This document shows positions 7,921 through 16,738 of a stretch of DNA of 47,661 nt, in pieces; position 1 is the first letter of the stretch; every line of letters starts with the position of its first letter. The position numbers were made by a program, and so were the translations under genes. A model generated the notes under the pieces. That model had not been told where the DNA came from, ran no database searches, and saw only the letters and a list, made by a program, of their open reading frames with translations. Source of the DNA: Rhodobacteraceae bacterium UBA3069 (GTDB taxonomy: Bacteria > Pseudomonadota > Alphaproteobacteria > Rhodobacterales > Rhodobacteraceae); contig DFBX01000003.1 in assembly GCA_002366795.1 (NCBI GenBank), forward strand, positions 1 through 47,661, in the 5' to 3' direction.

Positions 7921-8103
7921 CGCAAACCCCTTCCAGCGGGGCCACGCCCGCGCCAAGTCCAACATGAACAAGCCAAAAGATTAAACGGATTCCTTCGGCC
8001 TGCCTAGATCGTATCGCCCGAGGTGACGCACGATCATGGCATATCCAACACTACGCGCGGGGGGCGGAAATGGATCTTTATTCTTGGCGGGGCCGATAAA
8101 TTA

Positions 8104-8138
8104 TCAGGAAAAACCCGCCCCGTTTGGGCCGGGGCGGG
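8104..8138 (-). terminator. Rho-independent terminator of the peroxiredoxin gene
   Basis: On the minus strand CCCGCCCCG pairs with CGGGGCGGG (9 bp, positions 8138-8114), followed by five T. It lies about 30 bases beyond the peroxiredoxin stop codon. Confidence 0.85.
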
Positions 8139-8168
8139 CACATTCAGATCAAACGCACGGGGGGCGGA

Positions 8169-8630
8169 TTATTCCGCGGCGACCGCGGCCTCTTGTTCCA
8201 GCCAGGCCATCAGGTTTTCGGGGCTGGATTCGCCATAGGGGTCTTCGCCGTGGTTGTCGCAGCGGCCCGACTCCTCGAACCATGCTTCGATCACGCCGTT
8301 GTTGACGATGGCCGCATAGCGCCAGGACCGCACGCCGAAACCAAGGTTGTCCTTGGCGACCAGCATGCCCATGGCGCGGGCGAATTCGCCCGACCCATCG
8401 GGGATCACCTTGGCGGCGAAATCACCGGCCAGTTTTTCAAACCCCGGCAGCTGGTAGGTCGTGCAGGTGGGAGTGAATGCGCCGGGCAGCGAGAACAGGA
8501 TCACGCGCTTGCCTGCGAAATAGTCATCCGTGGTCATGTCCTGCCAGCGGAACGGGTTGGGGCCGCCCACGGCCTCGTCGCGGACACGGGTGCGGAAGGT
8601 GATCTGGGGAAGTTTCACGCCGGGTTTCAT
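8169..8630 (-). CDS. Peroxiredoxin of the Prx5/AhpE-like type with an internal deletion
   Basis: Thiol peroxidase reducing H2O2 and alkyl hydroperoxides. The peroxidatic cysteine is C56 in SLPGAFTPTC. The C-terminal part VIPDGSGEFARAMGML, NLGFGVRSWRYAA and EDPYGESSPENL is that of the alphaproteobacterial 180-residue Prx5 type. This protein has only 153 residues. The join FAAK-VIPDGS (around residue 74) lacks the 25 or so residues that in relatives carry the YC.SVNDAFVMNAW strand and helix of the thioredoxin core. The deletion is in frame, so the gene is open, but the fold is probably damaged. It has its own terminator and is divergent from lipA. The 276 bases upstream hold no other gene. Confidence 0.85.
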   Translation of the reverse strand: MKPGVKLPQITFRTRVRDEAVGGPNPFRWQDMTTDDYFAGKRVILFSLPGAFTPTCTTYQLPGFEKLAGDFAAKVIPDGSGEFARAMGMLVAKDNLGFGVRSWRYAAIVNNGVIEAWFEESGRCDNHGEDPYGESSPENLMAWLEQEAAVAAE

Positions 8631-8906
8631 GGGGGCTTTCCTGTTGGGGTGTCAATGTTTCTGCCCGGTCACTAGAATGATTCCAAGCGGGGAGAAACCC
8701 GATTTTCTGCATATGCTAAACGCGAAATATATCTCTTTTTCAGGCGATTAGGTGGCCGAACCCCTTGCTGGGCAGGGGGAATTGCTGCGCTTGCATATTG
8801 CGTGTGGTGCCGCGGTTTGCGTCACGTGCATGGCGGTCATGCGGGCGCTTTCCCTTTTTAAGCACAGCCTTTATGATACCTGCCAGATAATGCGGCAGAC
8901 AGATAA

Positions 8907-9869
8907 GTGAGAAAGCCCTTGCGCGACCTCAAGATCCCCGACCAGCGTCACCCCGAAAAGGCCCACCGGCCCGACAATGCCCAGCCGAAGAAACCGGCCT
9001 GGATCAGGGTCAAGGCGCCCACGTCCAAGGGCTATGCCGAAACGCACCGGATCATGCGCGAGAACAAGCTGGTCACGGTCTGCGAAGAGGCCGGCTGCCC
9101 CAATGCGGGCGAATGCTGGAGCCAGGGCCATGCCACCATGATGATCATGGGCGAGATCTGCACCCGCGGCTGCACGTTTTGCAACATTGCCACTGGCCGC
9201 CCCGATACGCTGGACGCGTTCGAGCCAGGCCGCGTGGCCGATGCGGTCGCCAAACTGGGGCTGAACCACGTCGTCATTACCTCTGTCGATCGAGACGATC
9301 TTGAGGATGGCGGTGCCGAACATTTCGCCCAGACCATCCGCGCCGTGCGGCACCGCGCGCCGGGCACGACGATTGAAATCCTGACGCCTGACTTCATCAA
9401 GTGTACCCCGGAAGTCCTTGAAACCGTTGTCAATGCCAAGCCCGACGTATTCAACCACAACCTTGAAACCGTTCCCGGCCTTTACCCTGGGGTGCGCCCC
9501 GGCGCGCGCTATTTCCACTCGCTTCGCCTGCTGCAACGGGTCAAGGAACTGGACCCGACCATGTTCACCAAATCCGGCATCATGGTCGGCCTGGGCGAGG
9601 ACAAGCAGGCCGTGCACCAAGTCATGGACGACATGCGCGCCGCCGACATCGATTTCCTGACCATCGGGCAATATCTGCAACCTACACCCAAGCATCACGC
9701 GGTGGACCGGTTCGTGCATCCCGATGAATTCGCGGCCTATGAAAAGGCGGCGTTCGGCAAGGGGTTCCTGATGGTGTCGGCCACGCCCTTGACGCGGTCC
9801 TCGTATCACGCGGGCGACGATTTTGCGCGGCTTCGGGCGAACCGTTTGGCGAAACTGGGCCGCGCCTAG
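8907..9869 (+). CDS. lipA: Lipoyl synthase (radical SAM)
   Basis: Inserts two sulfurs into the octanoyl group on lipoyl domains. The 320-residue protein has both clusters' cysteines: the auxiliary cluster C59, C64, C70 in CEEAGCPNAGEC, and the radical SAM cluster C85, C89, C92 in CTRGCTFC. The C-terminal SATPLTRSSYHA supplies the conserved serine ligand. The only starts in frame near the N-terminus are GTG 8907 (taken, directly after an in-frame TAA) and TTG 8919, which would fit the common MRDLKIP-type N-terminus better. A possible -10 TATGAT lies at 8872, without a good -35. It converges on the next gene with overlapping stop codons. Confidence 0.95.
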   Translation: MRKPLRDLKIPDQRHPEKAHRPDNAQPKKPAWIRVKAPTSKGYAETHRIMRENKLVTVCEEAGCPNAGECWSQGHATMMIMGEICTRGCTFCNIATGRPDTLDAFEPGRVADAVAKLGLNHVVITSVDRDDLEDGGAEHFAQTIRAVRHRAPGTTIEILTPDFIKCTPEVLETVVNAKPDVFNHNLETVPGLYPGVRPGARYFHSLRLLQRVKELDPTMFTKSGIMVGLGEDKQAVHQVMDDMRAADIDFLTIGQYLQPTPKHHAVDRFVHPDEFAAYEKAAFGKGFLMVSATPLTRSSYHAGDDFARLRANRLAKLGRA

Positions 9870-10462
9870 GGGGGCAGAACCCCCGCCGCCAGCAATTCGG
9901 CGCGGGTGGGTTTCCACAGGGTGTCATGCGGCGTGTCGAATATCTGCGCCACGAATGCGGCGTCCAGCCCACGTTCCAGCAGCCAGGCCTTGTCGCGTTC
10001 CTCGGGGTCGGGCTGGCCGAACAGTTGCGACATGCCCTTGTCGTGCCAGCGGTGGAACGCCAGTTGCGCATCTTCCGCCAGCAGGCGTTGTTCCCCCGCC
10101 ATGAACACCAGAACACAGGCTGAAGCGCACAGCCCGTGCGCCTCGACCTTCATCCTGCGCAGGCCGACCTGCCGTGCCATGGCCCGCGCTGCGGGGACCA
10201 GCCCGCCATGCGAGGTCAGGTTCAGTTGCGTGATATCAGGATTCGCGGCCAGCGTTTTTACCAGCCCGTTGAACAGCGCGTAATCAATGTCGCCATTCAT
10301 CACTGCGATTCCACCCGTCATCGGCACCGCGCGGATGGGGCGGTGGGTCGTGACGGGACGTTCGGGCAGGCCTTCGACCAGTTCGGGCGGTTGCGCCCCG
10401 TGCCACATGCCCATCCCCGCCAGCGCCAATGCGCTGAATGCCAGCCAGACCCGCCGTCTCAT
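9866..10462 (-). CDS. Secreted ClpP-like serine protease-fold protein
   Basis: A 198-residue protein with an N-terminal hydrophobic segment (about 5-20) that serves as signal peptide or anchor. The body resembles the periplasmic ClpP/crotonase-fold family COG3904: LNLTSHGG in place of LNSPGG, then GLCASACVLVFMAG with the likely nucleophile S114, then AFHRWHDKG with the likely general base H137. Substrate and partner are unknown. Its ATG overlaps the stop of the diheme cytochrome gene (ATGA), so the two are translationally coupled. This operon setting (cytochrome c', diheme cytochrome c, this protein) suggests work in the periplasm on or beside haem proteins; that is inference. Confidence 0.75.
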   Translation of the reverse strand: MRRRVWLAFSALALAGMGMWHGAQPPELVEGLPERPVTTHRPIRAVPMTGGIAVMNGDIDYALFNGLVKTLAANPDITQLNLTSHGGLVPAARAMARQVGLRRMKVEAHGLCASACVLVFMAGEQRLLAEDAQLAFHRWHDKGMSQLFGQPDPEERDKAWLLERGLDAAFVAQIFDTPHDTLWKPTRAELLAAGVLPP

Positions 10463-11352
10463 TCCGCAGGGGTGGCCGGTGCGACCGCCGGAATGGATTT
10501 CAGGTAGGCGGCAATGGCGGCACGGTCTTCGGGAGGGAGCCGTTTCAGGTTTTCGATCACATCGGCCATATGCCCGCCCGCGCTGTCATAATCAGGGGTA
10601 AAGCCGCTTTCGAAAAAATAGGCCAGGTCCGCCTCGGACCATGTCAGCGTGCCGGGGGTGATATTGGGGATCTGCCCCTTGCCGGACGGGTCGGGCGCGC
10701 CGCCCAGCCAGCGATCGGTCAGCAGATTGCCAAAGCGCCCGCGCGGGGTGTGGCATTCGCCGCAATGGCCCAGGGCCTCGACCAGTCGGCGGCCTTGTTC
10801 GGGGGCGTTGTCCTGCACCCATGCATCGCGCAGGTACAGCCGTTTCCACAGGCCCAGCCCGCGCCGGATATTGAAGGGAAAGCCCACATCGTGCCCGCGC
10901 GACGCTACGGCGGACTTGGGCAGGCTGTCCAGGTAAACCTTAAGGTCTGCAATGTCTTGCGGGGCAAGCCTGATGTAACTTGCATAGGGAAACGCGGGGT
11001 AGTAATGCGCGCCTTCCGGCGAGATGCCGCGCAGCATGGCATTGCCCAGATCGGTCACGCTCCACCCGCCGATCCCTTCCGCGTGAGGAGAGATATTGGG
11101 CGCGTAGAACGTGCCGAAGGGGCTGGCAAAAGCACGCCCCCCCGACAGGATTAGCCGTGCGTCATCCTTGGCCCCTTCGGGCGCGTGGCAAGCGGCGCAG
11201 CCGCCCGCATCAAACAGGTGCCGGCCGCGTGCCGCGTCGCCTTCAAGCCCGGAAAACACCACCTGATTCAGCGGTCGGGGCGCGGAAAAGACCCATCCCG
11301 AGATGCCGGCAACCAGCGCCAGCACGACGAAAGACAACAGGATTTTCCGCAT
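10459..11352 (-). CDS. Diheme c-type cytochrome
   Basis: A 297-residue periplasmic electron carrier with two haem-binding sites, CAACH (52-56) and CGECH (196-200), each in a cytochrome c domain. An N-terminal hydrophobic helix (about 4-22) without a clear cleavage site suggests a membrane anchor. The layout matches the diheme subunits that accept electrons from dehydrogenases such as alcohol/aldehyde dehydrogenases, but no dehydrogenase gene adjoins it. The start at 11352 has a strong AAAGGAGGGGG site; the longer frame from 11415 runs into the previous gene. It lies 20 bases after cytochrome c'. Confidence 0.9.
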   Translation of the reverse strand: MRKILLSFVVLALVAGISGWVFSAPRPLNQVVFSGLEGDAARGRHLFDAGGCAACHAPEGAKDDARLILSGGRAFASPFGTFYAPNISPHAEGIGGWSVTDLGNAMLRGISPEGAHYYPAFPYASYIRLAPQDIADLKVYLDSLPKSAVASRGHDVGFPFNIRRGLGLWKRLYLRDAWVQDNAPEQGRRLVEALGHCGECHTPRGRFGNLLTDRWLGGAPDPSGKGQIPNITPGTLTWSEADLAYFFESGFTPDYDSAGGHMADVIENLKRLPPEDRAAIAAYLKSIPAVAPATPAE

Positions 11353-11372
11353 TCCCCCTCCTTTGTCGATGC

Positions 11373-11849
11373 TCAGGTCTTGGGCGCACGATAGGCTTTG
11401 TGGCAGGCACCGCAAGCCCCGCCCAGCGGCCCCATCGCGCCCTGAAGCGCCTCAAGCGACTGTCCAGCCGCGCCTTCCATCGTCTGGGTGGCATCAACCA
11501 GCGCGGTGCCTTTCGCTTGGAAATCGGCCATATTTTCCCAAATCTCGGGCTTTGCACGGGTTTCGTCTATCGACATCTCGTCGGTGCCTTCGATCCAGTA
11601 ACGGGCTTGGTCCATCGCGGTCAGCGTGGCAAGATTCGCCGCCGCCTTACCTGCCGCATCAGCATCATATGGCATTTCGCCCTTGGCCATTCTGCCCAGC
11701 AGCGACAGGTTGAAGGAATACAGTTCCATATGCGCCTCGCGCGCGTCCTTGGCATCTTTCAATGCCTTGTCCATATGGCTTTCGGCCATGGCCGCGCCGG
11801 TCAGCGCAAGCCCAAGAATTACAGCGGTGATCGTAGTTTTCTTGCTCAT
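11373..11849 (-). CDS. cycP: Cytochrome c' (class II)
   Basis: A four-helix-bundle periplasmic cytochrome that binds NO and protects against nitrosative stress. The 158-residue precursor has a signal peptide ending GAAMA (about 1-22) and the C-terminal haem site CGACH (146-150) followed by KAYRA, where class II cytochromes carry it. It is the first gene of the three-gene periplasmic operon. The 167 bases to the divergent Sel1 gene must hold both promoters; I see no clear regulator site there. The symbol follows common use for cytochrome c'. Confidence 0.85.
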   Translation of the reverse strand: MSKKTTITAVILGLALTGAAMAESHMDKALKDAKDAREAHMELYSFNLSLLGRMAKGEMPYDADAAGKAAANLATLTAMDQARYWIEGTDEMSIDETRAKPEIWENMADFQAKGTALVDATQTMEGAAGQSLEALQGAMGPLGGACGACHKAYRAPKT

Positions 11850-12016
11850 CTCTTGTCACTCCTGTCACTGGCCGCCGACCGACGGCGGTTCCAATTCAGC
11901 CTAGACGCGATCTTGTTCAGGGCACCTCACAGTTTCGTGAACGGCGGTAAACTGCCCCCCTTAACCTTTGTGCGGCTTCGCGTTAGCTTTCGCGCGTCTT
12001 TCAAAAGGAATTGCCT

Positions 12017-12925
12017 ATGCGCCGCGCCCTGATCCTTGGCCTTGTTGCCCTGTGGCCCGTATTGCCCGCGGCCCAAACCGCAGAAGAGGTGGCGCAGGCG
12101 CGCGCTGCCTATGAAGTCGGCACTTTCGACGCGGCGCTTGGTGTGTTGGAACCGGCGGCGCGCGGCGGCGATCCGGTGGGACAATATGTGCTGGGGTTGG
12201 CCTATGCCACCGGGCAGGGCAAACCGGCAGAGCCGCGCCTTGCCACCGAATGGTTGGGCAAGGCCGCCGAGGCGGGGCTGGGCGCGGCGCAACACCAGTT
12301 GGGATTGCTGCTGTTGCAGGGGCACGAAGGGCTGGAGGCAAACCCCGAAGCCGCCGCAAGATGGTTCGATGCGGCCATGAAACAAGGCGATTCAGGAGCG
12401 TTTTTCATGCGCGCCGGTATGATGCGCGACGGCATGCTTGGCGATGCGGACCCCGCTGGCGCGGCGGCGTTGTTCGGGGTGGCGTTGGAAATGGGATCCG
12501 CCCCGGCGGGGGTGGCGCTTGGCGATATCTATCGCAAGGGGCTGGGCGTACCTAAAGACGAGGCGCGCGCACGCGACCTGTTCACCCGGTCCGCCGCCAT
12601 GGGTTATGGCCCGGCCATGGGAAACCTTGCCTTGATGCATGAAGTGGGCATGGGTGGCCCCAAAGACCCGATGGCCGCCTTCGCCCTGTATCAAGAGGCC
12701 GTCGCCCTTGGCGATGCCAATGCGGCGGTGAACCTTGCGTGGTTCATGGTGCAGCAGCCCGGATACTGGCAGAACAATTCGCTGGCCTATGCCTATTGCC
12801 TGTGGGCCGAATCCATTGCCGATGCCGATCAAGCGGCCGGATTCAAAGCAACATGCGGCCAGGTGCGCGAAAGATTGACAGAAAATGAAGTTGAACTGGC
12901 GCAGGAGCTTGCGGCGGCTTTCTAA
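12017..12925 (+). CDS. Secreted Sel1-repeat (TPR-like) protein
   Basis: A 302-residue protein with a signal peptide (MRRALILGLVALWPVLPAAQ) and a row of Sel1-like repeats, for example AARGGDPVGQYVLGLAYATG, KAAEAGLGAAQHQLGLLL and TRSAAMGYGPAMGNLALMHEVG. Such solenoids bind other proteins; no enzyme motif is visible. The start at 12017 has AAAAGGA upstream; a TTG two codons earlier is also open. Its stop overlaps the convergent hpt stop. Specific function unknown. Confidence 0.85.
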   Translation: MRRALILGLVALWPVLPAAQTAEEVAQARAAYEVGTFDAALGVLEPAARGGDPVGQYVLGLAYATGQGKPAEPRLATEWLGKAAEAGLGAAQHQLGLLLLQGHEGLEANPEAAARWFDAAMKQGDSGAFFMRAGMMRDGMLGDADPAGAAALFGVALEMGSAPAGVALGDIYRKGLGVPKDEARARDLFTRSAAMGYGPAMGNLALMHEVGMGGPKDPMAAFALYQEAVALGDANAAVNLAWFMVQQPGYWQNNSLAYAYCLWAESIADADQAAGFKATCGQVRERLTENEVELAQELAAAF

Positions 12926-13476
12926 TCCTCTACCTCAGCATCCGTAAACCGAACCTTACCGATAAAGGGCAGGTTGCGATTGCGCTGCGCAAAATCGATG
13001 CCATACCCCACGACAAATTCATCAGGGATTTCAAAGCCGGTCCAATCGGCCTTCATCGGCACCTCGCGGCGGCTGGGTTTGTCCAGCAGCGCAATGGTGC
13101 GCAGCTTGCGCGGTTTGCGTGATTTCAACAGGTGCAACACGTGCGACAGGGTGAATCCCGTATCCACGATATCCTCGACCACCAGCACGTCGCGCGCTTC
13201 GATCTGGCCGCGCAAGTCCTTGAGTATACGAACTTCTCTGCTGCTTTCGGTGCCATCCCCGTAAGAGGATGCCTCCAAGAAATCCACTTCTACCGGCAGG
13301 TCCAACTCGCGTACCAAGTCGGCGATGAACACGAATGATCCGCGCAGCAGGCCGACCACGACCAGCTTGTCGGTTCCCGCGAATTCGCGGGCGATCTGGT
13401 CGGATAATTCCTCGATCCGGGCCGCGATCTGCTTGGCGCTGATCATCTGATCTATGACATAAGGCCGCTGTGGCAT
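12922..13476 (-). CDS. hpt: Hypoxanthine phosphoribosyltransferase
   Basis: Purine salvage: converts hypoxanthine or guanine plus PRPP to IMP or GMP. The 184-residue protein has the PRPP-binding motif VLVVEDIVDTGFTL, the flexible-loop region ASSYGDGTESS and the early VVVGLLRGSFVFIADL. The start at 13476 has AAGGGGG about 6 bases upstream. The longer frame from 13623 runs into the divergent gene and is rejected. Confidence 0.95.
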   Translation of the reverse strand: MPQRPYVIDQMISAKQIAARIEELSDQIAREFAGTDKLVVVGLLRGSFVFIADLVRELDLPVEVDFLEASSYGDGTESSREVRILKDLRGQIEARDVLVVEDIVDTGFTLSHVLHLLKSRKPRKLRTIALLDKPSRREVPMKADWTGFEIPDEFVVGYGIDFAQRNRNLPFIGKVRFTDAEVED

Positions 13477-13546
13477 GGACACCCCCTTGATTGTGTGGCC
13501 GATTTTTACGACATGGGGGGCAAATGTCATGCGAAAAAGGGACCCA

Positions 13547-13999
13547 ATGCCCACCCATTCCGAAACCCGCCGCCTGCCGTATAGCGCCCAACAGATGTAT
13601 GATCTGGTGGGCGATGTCGGCAATTACCCCAAGTTCCTGCCCTGGAACGCGGCGGCGCGGGTCAAATCGGTCACGCCGAAACCCGACGGATCACAGGTGA
13701 TGGAGGCGGATTTGGTGATCTCTTTCAAGGTATTCCGCGAAAGGTTCACATCCCGCGTGACGCTGTGGCCTGACGCCAAGAAGATCGACACAGAATACCT
13801 GGATGGCCCGTTCCGCTACATGCGCTCGAACTGGGCCTTCACCGATGCCGAGTGCGGCTGCGACGTGTCTTTCTTCGTGGATTTCGAATTCAAGAACGCG
13901 GTTTTGCAGGGCATTATCGGGTTGGTGTTCAATGACGCGATGCAACGGATCGTGCGGGCATTCGAACGCCGCGCGGCGGACCTTTACGGCGCTGCGTAA
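13547..13999 (+). CDS. COQ10/RatA-type START-domain protein (ubiquinone-binding)
   Basis: A 150-residue SRPBCC/START-fold protein of the COQ10/RatA family. It begins with THSETRRLPYSAQQMYDLVGDVGNYPKFLPW, the family's usual first segment. Relatives bind ubiquinone and help the respiratory chain; the E. coli member RatA was described as a toxin blocking 70S assembly. In alphaproteobacteria the quinone role is more likely. The start at 13547 has AAAGGGA upstream. It is divergent from hpt and followed 33 bases later by the MmgE/PrpD gene, probably in one transcript. Confidence 0.9.
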   Translation: MPTHSETRRLPYSAQQMYDLVGDVGNYPKFLPWNAAARVKSVTPKPDGSQVMEADLVISFKVFRERFTSRVTLWPDAKKIDTEYLDGPFRYMRSNWAFTDAECGCDVSFFVDFEFKNAVLQGIIGLVFNDAMQRIVRAFERRAADLYGAA

Positions 14000-14032
14000 A
14001 CCGCTATGCTCCCGATTGTCAGGGAGCGAAAT

Positions 14033-15325
14033 ATGATCACCACGACTATTGTCGAATTTGCCGCGTATTCAACGCCTTGCAAGGCGAACCTGAAAGCGCG
14101 CGACATCCTGAAACTGTCCTTTCTGGACTGGATGGCCTGCGGGTTGGCCGGAACGGACGAACCCGTTTCCCGCATCACCCGCAACATGGTGACGGACGAG
14201 GGCGGAAACGGAACCGCCTCGCTATTGGGGGGCGACAAGGCACCCGCACGGAGCGCGGCGTTGGTGAATGGCGCGACCAGCCACGCGCTGGACTATGACG
14301 ACACCCATTTCGCCCATATCGGCCACCCGTCTGTCGCCGTGATCTCGGCCGCATTGGCGGTGGGCGAGGCGGTGGATGCCTCGGGCGAGGATCTGCAATT
14401 CGCGGCGCTGATCGGGGCCGAAGCCTCTGTCAGGATCGGGCAGTGGCTGGGGCGCAATCATTACCAGACCGGGTTTCACCAGACAGCCACGGCCGGCGCG
14501 TTCGGCGCGGGGCTTGCAGCTGCGCGGTTGTTGGGGCTGGATGCCAAGGGCTGCGCCATGGTGCTGGGCCTGCTGGCCACGCGCGCATCGGGTCTAAAAT
14601 CGCAGTTCGGGACCATGGGCAAACCGTTCAACGCGGGGCTTGCGGCGTCCAACGGGGTCGAGGCGGCGCAGCTGGTTCATGCCGGGTTTGTCGCCAACCC
14701 CGACGCGCTGGAATGTGCGCAGGGGTTCGGGCCGACCCATGCCGGAGAGGCAGATGAAGAAGTCATCGTAAGCCTCGGAGATAATTGGATTTTCGAATCC
14801 GTCAGCCACAAGTTTCATGCCTGTTGCCACGGGCTGCATGCGGTGTTGGAGGCAGCCGCGACCCTGCAAGTCGATCCCGCGCAGATCGCCGCGATCCATG
14901 TGCGCACAAACCCGCGCTGGATGACAGTTTGCAACCAAACGGAACCTGACACCGGGCTGGGCGCGAAATTCAGCTATGCCACGGTGCTGCCGATGCATTT
15001 CCTGGGCCATGACACCGCGCGGCTGGACAGCTACACCGATGTGCTTTGCGCCGACGCGCAGGTGCAGGCGCTACGGGCCAAGGTGCAGGTCACGCCCGAC
15101 CCGGAAATTTCCGAAACCGGCACCCATCTGACGGTGCGGTTGGCCGATGGAAGGGCGCTTGAAGCCACCCATGATCTGAACGCGCCGCAAAGCTATGCGC
15201 AGCGCGAGGGCAAGGTCCGTGCCAAGGCGGCAAGCCTGTTGGGCAGGGACCGCGCCGAAGTGCTGTGGGGCCTGGCCAAGGCCGATGCCTCGGCTCGTCA
15301 GATCGGGCGGCGGTTGCGCGGGTGA
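14033..15325 (+). CDS. MmgE/PrpD family protein
   Basis: A 430-residue member of the MmgE/PrpD fold, which includes 2-methylcitrate dehydratase, cis-aconitate decarboxylase and related lyases. Recognisable segments are LSFLDWMACGLAG, the NGATSHALDYDDTH active-site region, GFHQTATAGAFGA, the K-containing LKSQFGTMGKPFNAGLAA and KFHACCHGLHAV. No prpB or prpC adjoins it, so the true substrate is open. The start at 14033 has AGGGAG upstream. A strong terminator follows the stop. Confidence 0.88.
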   Translation: MITTTIVEFAAYSTPCKANLKARDILKLSFLDWMACGLAGTDEPVSRITRNMVTDEGGNGTASLLGGDKAPARSAALVNGATSHALDYDDTHFAHIGHPSVAVISAALAVGEAVDASGEDLQFAALIGAEASVRIGQWLGRNHYQTGFHQTATAGAFGAGLAAARLLGLDAKGCAMVLGLLATRASGLKSQFGTMGKPFNAGLAASNGVEAAQLVHAGFVANPDALECAQGFGPTHAGEADEEVIVSLGDNWIFESVSHKFHACCHGLHAVLEAAATLQVDPAQIAAIHVRTNPRWMTVCNQTEPDTGLGAKFSYATVLPMHFLGHDTARLDSYTDVLCADAQVQALRAKVQVTPDPEISETGTHLTVRLADGRALEATHDLNAPQSYAQREGKVRAKAASLLGRDRAEVLWGLAKADASARQIGRRLRG

Positions 15326-15332
15326 TATGACG

Positions 15333-15359
15333 AAAGGCCCCGCGTGATGCGGGGCCTTT
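15333..15359. terminator. Two-way terminator between the MmgE/PrpD gene and amtB
   Basis: AAAGGCCCCGC (15333-15343) and GCGGGGCCTTT (15349-15359) form a perfect 11-bp stem with a five-base loop. The A and T tracts at its ends let it serve both converging genes. Confidence 0.9.
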
Positions 15360-15390
15360 ATTATGTATATCAGTGCTTTATCAGGCGACG

Positions 15391-16569
15391 TTACGAGCGG
15401 TGGTCATAGGCGCGTTCGCCATGCACGGCCAGGTCCAGCCCGTTGGTTTCGGTTTCCGCATCGACGCGGATCGGGATCATCCAGCCGACCAGTTTGGCCA
15501 GCACGACCGACACCACTAGCGTGAACACACCGACGATGGCCAGCGCGCCCAGCTGCGCGGCCCAGGAACCGGCCCCGAACACGGCGATCATGATCGTGCC
15601 GAAGATGCCGCCGACGCCATGCACCGCGAACACATCCAGCGTGTCGTCGATTTTCAGCTTGTTGCGGATGATGTTCACCATTTCCTGGCACAAGATACCG
15701 GCAACCGCGCCGATGATCAGCGCCTCGACAGGGCCAACAAAGCCCGAGGCCGGGGTGATCGAGGCAAGCCCCGCAATCGTGCCGGTGACGATGCCCACCA
15801 GCGAGGCCTTGCCGAACTTGATCCGCTCCCACAGCGCCCAGGTCAGCGATGCCGTGGCCGCAGAAATATGCGTGACGGTCAGCGCCATGGCCGCGCCGCC
15901 ATCGGCCGCCAGTTGCGAGCCGCCATTGAATCCGAACCAGCCGACCCACAGCATCGCGGCACCGATCATCACATGGCCGGGGTTATGCGGCGGTTTGGAA
16001 TGGTCGCGGCGTGTGCCCAGCATGACCGCGATCACCAGCGCGGCGATCCCCGCGGTTTCATGCACCACGATGCCGCCTGCGAAATCCTTGACGCCGACTT
16101 CGCCGAAGATGCCGCCATCGGCCAGAAAACCGCCGCCCCAGATCCAATGCGTCACCGGCGCATAGCACAACAGCATCCACAGGCCCGAGAATGTCAGGAC
16201 AAAGCCAAAGCTGATCCGTTCCACATAGGCACCGACAATCAGCGCGGGGGTGATGATGGCGAAGGTCATCTGGAAGGCAAAGAACAGGACCTCGGGCAGG
16301 GTGCCCGACAGGCTGTCGGCGGTCACGCCGTTCAGGAACATCTTGTCCAGGCCGCCCCAATAGGCGCCATCACCACCAAAGGCGATGGAATAGCCTGCGG
16401 CCAGCCAAAGCACGCTCATCAAGCAGGCGATGGCATAGCATTGCATGAAGACGCTCAGCACGTTGCGGGCGCGTACCAGCCCGCCATAGAACAGGGCCAG
16501 CCCAGGCAGTGTCATGAAAAGGACCAGCGCCGTTGCGACGATGATCCATGCGGTATCCGCTGCGTTCAT
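15391..16569 (-). CDS. amtB: Ammonium transporter (Amt/MEP/Rh family)
   Basis: A cytoplasmic-membrane channel moving ammonium at low concentration. The 392-residue protein has 11 hydrophobic segments; GLALFYGGLVRARNVLS is the family signature. The pore twin histidines are in IVVHETAG and FAVHGVGG. The C-terminal tail NGLDLAVHGERAYDH is the conserved GlnK-contact region. A glnK/glnB gene, usually next door, is absent. AAGGA lies upstream of the start. The 169 bases upstream contain no proper sigma-54 site. The gene lies 3.4 kb from the ntrBC-ntrYX operon that probably controls it. Confidence 0.95.
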   Translation of the reverse strand: MNAADTAWIIVATALVLFMTLPGLALFYGGLVRARNVLSVFMQCYAIACLMSVLWLAAGYSIAFGGDGAYWGGLDKMFLNGVTADSLSGTLPEVLFFAFQMTFAIITPALIVGAYVERISFGFVLTFSGLWMLLCYAPVTHWIWGGGFLADGGIFGEVGVKDFAGGIVVHETAGIAALVIAVMLGTRRDHSKPPHNPGHVMIGAAMLWVGWFGFNGGSQLAADGGAAMALTVTHISAATASLTWALWERIKFGKASLVGIVTGTIAGLASITPASGFVGPVEALIIGAVAGILCQEMVNIIRNKLKIDDTLDVFAVHGVGGIFGTIMIAVFGAGSWAAQLGALAIVGVFTLVVSVVLAKLVGWMIPIRVDAETETNGLDLAVHGERAYDHRS

Positions 16570-16738
16570 AAAATTGTCCTTCCCTCGGTCTGTTCGACTC
16601 GTTCCGGCGGGGAAGAAGCGTATTTAGGGCGACAAATAAAGCGGCAGGGCGGGGTCAGGGCGCGTAAACCATGGGCAGTTTGCAATGTGCCTGAATTATG
16701 AGCGGTTATTTCGCTGTCTGCTGTAATGATGGGCGCAA

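Noticed and set aside
16570..16738. GGCACATTGC on the minus strand as a sigma-54 promoter of amtB
   Set aside because: The GG and GC elements are only six bases apart; a -24/-12 promoter needs ten between them.
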